A stretch of 64,000 bases of DNA from Hyphomicrobiales bacterium (lineage in GTDB: Bacteria; Pseudomonadota; Alphaproteobacteria; Rhizobiales; JACESI01). The translations under genes were made by a program, and so were the position numbers. This document shows, piece by piece, positions 60,904 to 64,000 of this stretch. The notes beneath the pieces were generated by a model. The model made no database searches and was not told the DNA's origin. It saw nothing but the letters and a program-made list of their open reading frames with translations. The stretch's first letter is position 1. The number at the start of each line of letters is the position of its first letter. The stretch lies in the NCBI GenBank assembly GCA_039973685.1, contig JBDWKL010000043.1, forward strand, positions 1 to 64,000, in the 5' to 3' direction.

Positions 60904-62269
60904 CCAAAATCCGTACCCAAGAGCGAATACCCTTATGGAAACTCTTCAGCTCATACTTCTCATTAGGCGAGTGAATACGGTCGTCGCCAAGGCCAAAGCC
61001 AACCATTAAGCTGTCCATACCGAGATGGGTTTTGAAATCGCCAACAACAGGGATCGATCCGCCGATACCCGCCATTGCTGTTTGAACACCCCATTCTTCA
61101 TCCAACGCACCGCGTGCTTTGGTGAGCCACGGGCTATCAAACGGCAACATGGTCGCAGGGTTCGCACCGTGACCGATAAATTCAACCTCACAATCAGGCG
61201 GCAAAAGCTCTTGCACCATCTTGCGAAAACTTTCGCGAATTTTATGCGGGTCTTGTTCACCAACCAGACGGAATGAGATTTTCGCGTGGGCTTCGGCTGG
61301 CAGAACAGTCTTGAAACCTGTCTCTGTGTACCCACCCCAAATACCGCAAATCTCGCACGTCGGGCGCGTCCAAATTTGTTCCAATACAGAGCGGTCTTTT
61401 TCGCCCGCAGGCTCAGAGAGGCCGACGCTTCCCAAGAAGGCGTCCGCATCAAAATTGAGACCGTCCCAAATCTCTTTGATGTCAGCTGGAATTTCCAAAA
61501 CGCCATCATAAAAGCCTGGAATAGTCACCGCACCATTTTCATCACGAAGCTTGGACAAAATATCGCTCAACACACGGATAGGATTAATCGCAGGTCCGCC
61601 AAAATAGCCAGAGTGCAAATCCATATCGGCGGCCTTGATGGTGATTTCCTCACCCAACATGCCGCGCAATGTGGTGGTGATTGCAGGTGTGTCGCGATCC
61701 CACATATTAGTATCGCAGACCAAAGCAATGTCAGCCTTCAATTCGTCGCCTGAGCTTTCCAAGAAACCATCAAGGCTTGGCGAGCCAGATTCTTCTTCGC
61801 CCTCAAAAAAGATCGTCACAGAACACGGCAAAGCACCCGTCACAGCCTTATAAGCACGGCACGCCTCGACAAAGGTCATCAACTGCCCTTTGTCATCGGC
61901 AGAACCGCGGCCCGTAATCCGCTTGCTGCCATCTTCCATAGTGATGATTTGTGGCGCGAAGGGATCGCTGTCCCATAGGTCGAGCGGATCAACCGGTTGC
62001 ACGTCATAATGGCCATAAAACAAAACATGCGGTCCGCTTGTCGCGTTTTTATCATGGGCCACAACCATTGGATGGCCGGGGGTCATGCGGAGTGAGGCAT
62101 CAAAGCCAATTCCGTTCAGCTCATTCACCAACCATTCGCCACAACTTTGGCAATCAGCTTTATAGGCAGGATCAGTCGAGATGCTTTTGATCCGCATCAA
62201 ATCGAAAAGCCGATCTAGGCTAGAAATCAAATTTTGATCGACGTTTTCAAGTACCGCTTCAATGCTCAT
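60887..62269 (-). CDS. M20-family metallodipeptidase
   Basis: This 460-residue dizinc exopeptidase has the metal-binding motifs LFYGHYDVQPVDPLDLW, GRGSADDKGQLM and FFEGEEESGSPSLDG, with the lid/dimerisation domain between about 190 and 310. It cleaves dipeptides in the cytoplasm. I used the ATG at 62269 (MSIEAVLENVD), five bases past the stop of the HerA-like gene; a GTG at 62284 is the alternative. The C-terminus overlaps the DUF3750 gene. Confidence 0.93.
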   Translation of the reverse strand: MSIEAVLENVDQNLISSLDRLFDLMRIKSISTDPAYKADCQSCGEWLVNELNGIGFDASLRMTPGHPMVVAHDKNATSGPHVLFYGHYDVQPVDPLDLWDSDPFAPQIITMEDGSKRITGRGSADDKGQLMTFVEACRAYKAVTGALPCSVTIFFEGEEESGSPSLDGFLESSGDELKADIALVCDTNMWDRDTPAITTTLRGMLGEEITIKAADMDLHSGYFGGPAINPIRVLSDILSKLRDENGAVTIPGFYDGVLEIPADIKEIWDGLNFDADAFLGSVGLSEPAGEKDRSVLEQIWTRPTCEICGIWGGYTETGFKTVLPAEAHAKISFRLVGEQDPHKIRESFRKMVQELLPPDCEVEFIGHGANPATMLPFDSPWLTKARGALDEEWGVQTAMAGIGGSIPVVGDFKTHLGMDSLMVGFGLGDDRIHSPNEKYELKSFHKGIRSWVRILDALAD

Positions 62270-62273
62270 AGAT

Positions 62274-63836
62274 TTAGCGCCCACCCTTCAAGCTGCCTAG
62301 AATACCGCGCACCAAAGCGCGCCCGAGTGAACTCGCAATTGAGCGTGTCACTGACTTCATCGCCGCTTCTGCAACGCTCTGACGTTTTCTGCCACGGCCG
62401 CGTGTCGATTTACGACGCGAGCGGCGCGTTGGGCGATCATCACGGTAGCCTTCATCATCACGGTAGCCACTGCGTGAGCGTTTCATGCGGCCTTTTTCTT
62501 CGCGTTCACGTTCTTCTTGTTCGCGCTGTTTTTCCTCAGCCTCAGCCTTTTTCTTGGCGCGGCCTTTCAGTACTTCATAAGCAGATTCACGATCTTGTGC
62601 CTCATCATAAAGCCCGTAAATCGGACTGTCTTTAATGGCCGCTTTGCGCTCTGCTTTTGTGAGCGGACCAAGGCGTGATGATGGTGGGCGGATCAACGTG
62701 CGCTGAACCATTGACGGAACACCCTTGCGTTCCAGCGTTGAAACAAGTGCTTCACCAACGCCAAGCTCCATAATCACGTCATAAGCGTCAAATTCTGGGT
62801 TGGGTCTAAAGGTAGATGCTGCAACTTTAACGGCTTTTTGTTCGCGCGGTGTGTAAGCGCGCAATGCATGTTGTATGCGATTGCCCAATTGCGAGAGAAC
62901 CCCATCTGGCACATCAAGCGGGTTTTGTGTGACGAAATAAACGCCAACACCTTTTGAGCGGATGAGTTTGACTACTTGCTCCACTTTTTCAACCAGTGCT
63001 TTTGGCGCTTCATCAAACAGCAAATGCGCTTCATCGAAGAAGAAAACGAGGCGCGGCTTTTCTGGGTCGCCCACTTCTGGCAATTCTTCAAATAATTCAG
63101 ACAAAAGCCACAATAGGAACGTCGCATATAGACGCGGCGAACCCATCAGCTTGTCAGCAGCCAAGATGTTCACAAGGCCCTGCCCCTGACGGTTGGTCCG
63201 CATGATTTCCATGATGTCGAGCGCTGGCTCACCAAAGAAATCTTCGCCGCCTTGCTCTTCCAGCACGAGAAGCTGTCTTTGTATCGCGCCAATTGAGGCT
63301 TTCGATACATTGCCGTATTCGGCTGAAATCTCAGAGGCACGATCAGCAAGGTTTACCAACAGCGCACGCAAGTCTTTCATATCAAGAAGAAGCAGGCCCT
63401 CATCATCCGCAATTTTGAAAGCAATGTTCAACACGCCTTCTTGGGTTGGGTTAAGTTCCATCAAACGCGCAAGAAGCAGCGGTCCCATTTCTGACACTGT
63501 GGTACGAATTGGGTGACCTTGATCACCGAACAAATCCCAAAACACGGTCGGAAAGGACTCAAATTCATATTCATCGGCAAAACCAATTTCATTGGCGCGC
63601 TTATCGAGGAAGTCCTTATATTCGCCCTTCGCACTCAAGCCCGAAAGGTCGCCTTTTACATCTGCACAGAAGACTGGAACGCCAGCGTTTGAAAATCCTT
63701 CTGTCAAAATCTGCAAGGTTACTGTTTTACCTGTACCCGTTGCACCAGTAACCAGCCCGTGGCGGTTTGCACGCTTCAGGTCGAGATATTCTCCCTTCAC
63801 GCTGGTCCCAAGGTAGATTTTGCCGTCCTGATACAT
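62274..63836 (-). CDS. HerA-like ATPase, DUF853 family
   Basis: This 520-residue ATPase has Walker A GATGTGKT at 31-38 and Walker [37 protein letters not shown] is the sensor region of the HerA/FtsK-like helicase family. The C-terminal 100 residues are highly charged ([17 protein letters not shown]) and Arg/Lys-rich, then end in a hydrophobic-basic segment. The family is common in proteobacteria; its role is not established, and DNA translocation is inferred from HerA. It is the first gene of the M20/DUF3750 group. Confidence 0.9.
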   Translation of the reverse strand: MYQDGKIYLGTSVKGEYLDLKRANRHGLVTGATGTGKTVTLQILTEGFSNAGVPVFCADVKGDLSGLSAKGEYKDFLDKRANEIGFADEYEFESFPTVFWDLFGDQGHPIRTTVSEMGPLLLARLMELNPTQEGVLNIAFKIADDEGLLLLDMKDLRALLVNLADRASEISAEYGNVSKASIGAIQRQLLVLEEQGGEDFFGEPALDIMEIMRTNRQGQGLVNILAADKLMGSPRLYATFLLWLLSELFEELPEVGDPEKPRLVFFFDEAHLLFDEAPKALVEKVEQVVKLIRSKGVGVYFVTQNPLDVPDGVLSQLGNRIQHALRAYTPREQKAVKVAASTFRPNPEFDAYDVIMELGVGEALVSTLERKGVPSMVQRTLIRPPSSRLGPLTKAERKAAIKDSPIYGLYDEAQDRESAYEVLKGRAKKKAEAEEKQREQEEREREEKGRMKRSRSGYRDDEGYRDDRPTRRSRRKSTRGRGRKRQSVAEAAMKSVTRSIASSLGRALVRGILGSLKGGR

Positions 63837-64000
63837 TGCATTTCCTTTGTCGCGCAGTGCTCTTTAATAACTCCTACCGATATAAGCGGATGAGACGACA
63901 ATGAGCAACGGCTTTGCTGCGTTTTACGGAATTAGTTTAATTGTCAAAAAATCACAAATGTTACAATTGCTATTCAAAAATTTGCTGAAAAGCGGTATTT

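Noticed and set aside
60226-60966. A long plus-strand frame of 246 codons
   Set aside because: It is antisense to the DUF3750 gene, which has a clear signal anchor and family pattern; the plus frame shows none.

Overview
The window reads as a chromosomal segment of a marine-type alphaproteobacterium, most likely of the order Hyphomicrobiales (Rhizobiales). The basis is gene content recognised by protein family: a MucR/Ros regulator, two PleC/DivJ-type histidine kinases, small alphaproteobacterial families (DUF1491, DUF2336, DUF5330, DUF6456, DUF3750), a 973-residue GlnE next to a histidine kinase/response regulator/DegP block, and remains of a gene transfer agent (GTA). Base composition looks near half GC throughout, with one clearly AT-rich patch around mucR. 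No rRNA, tRNA, insertion sequence or CRISPR array was recognised.

Layout. 1-14950: one-carbon and methylated-glycine metabolism (soxB-soxD-soxA of heterotetrameric sarcosine oxidase, a divergent GlxA/AraC-type regulator, a dimethylglycine/sarcosine-dehydrogenase-like GcvT protein, folD), mixed with single genes (MOSC protein, EamA permease, NTF2-like and VOC proteins, PPi-type phosphofructokinase) and a tandem pair of related four-helix membrane proteins that I do not recognise. 15380-31632: pepN, a PleC-like kinase, glnE, two OmpR-type two-component systems, degP, an alpha/beta-hydrolase-OsmC fusion and a glycine-zipper lipoprotein; this is an envelope and signalling block. 31683-33289: a small terminase gene and a C-terminally truncated large terminase gene, with no capsid or tail genes beside them. 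33466-46018: class A penicillin-binding protein, a DUF1214/DUF1254 pair, a lipoprotein, DUF2336, a DivJ-like kinase operon, sufE, a DnaA-domain-IV-like regulator overlapping a DUF6456 gene, and mucR. 46164-53737: ten overlapping genes for a split Mrp/Mbh-type cation/proton antiporter with three NuoL/M/N-like subunits and one small unassigned membrane protein. 53986-63836: msrB-oligopeptidase B, a glycosyltransferase, Fe/Mn superoxide dismutase and a run of housekeeping genes ending in a HerA-like ATPase.

How genes work together. Sarcosine oxidase and the GcvT-type dehydrogenase both release one-carbon units that can enter tetrahydrofolate, and FolD interconverts 5,10-methylene- and 10-formyl-THF, so the left third could form a route from betaine-type osmolytes to one-carbon folate. 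The two PleC/DivJ-like kinases, a possible CtrA-like site and the peptidoglycan-related genes fit alphaproteobacterial cell-cycle and envelope control. The most unusual items are the orphan truncated terminase pair, the tandem unknown membrane proteins, the extra small protein in the antiporter operon, and the repeat-rich AT-rich promoter between mucR and the DnaA-like gene.
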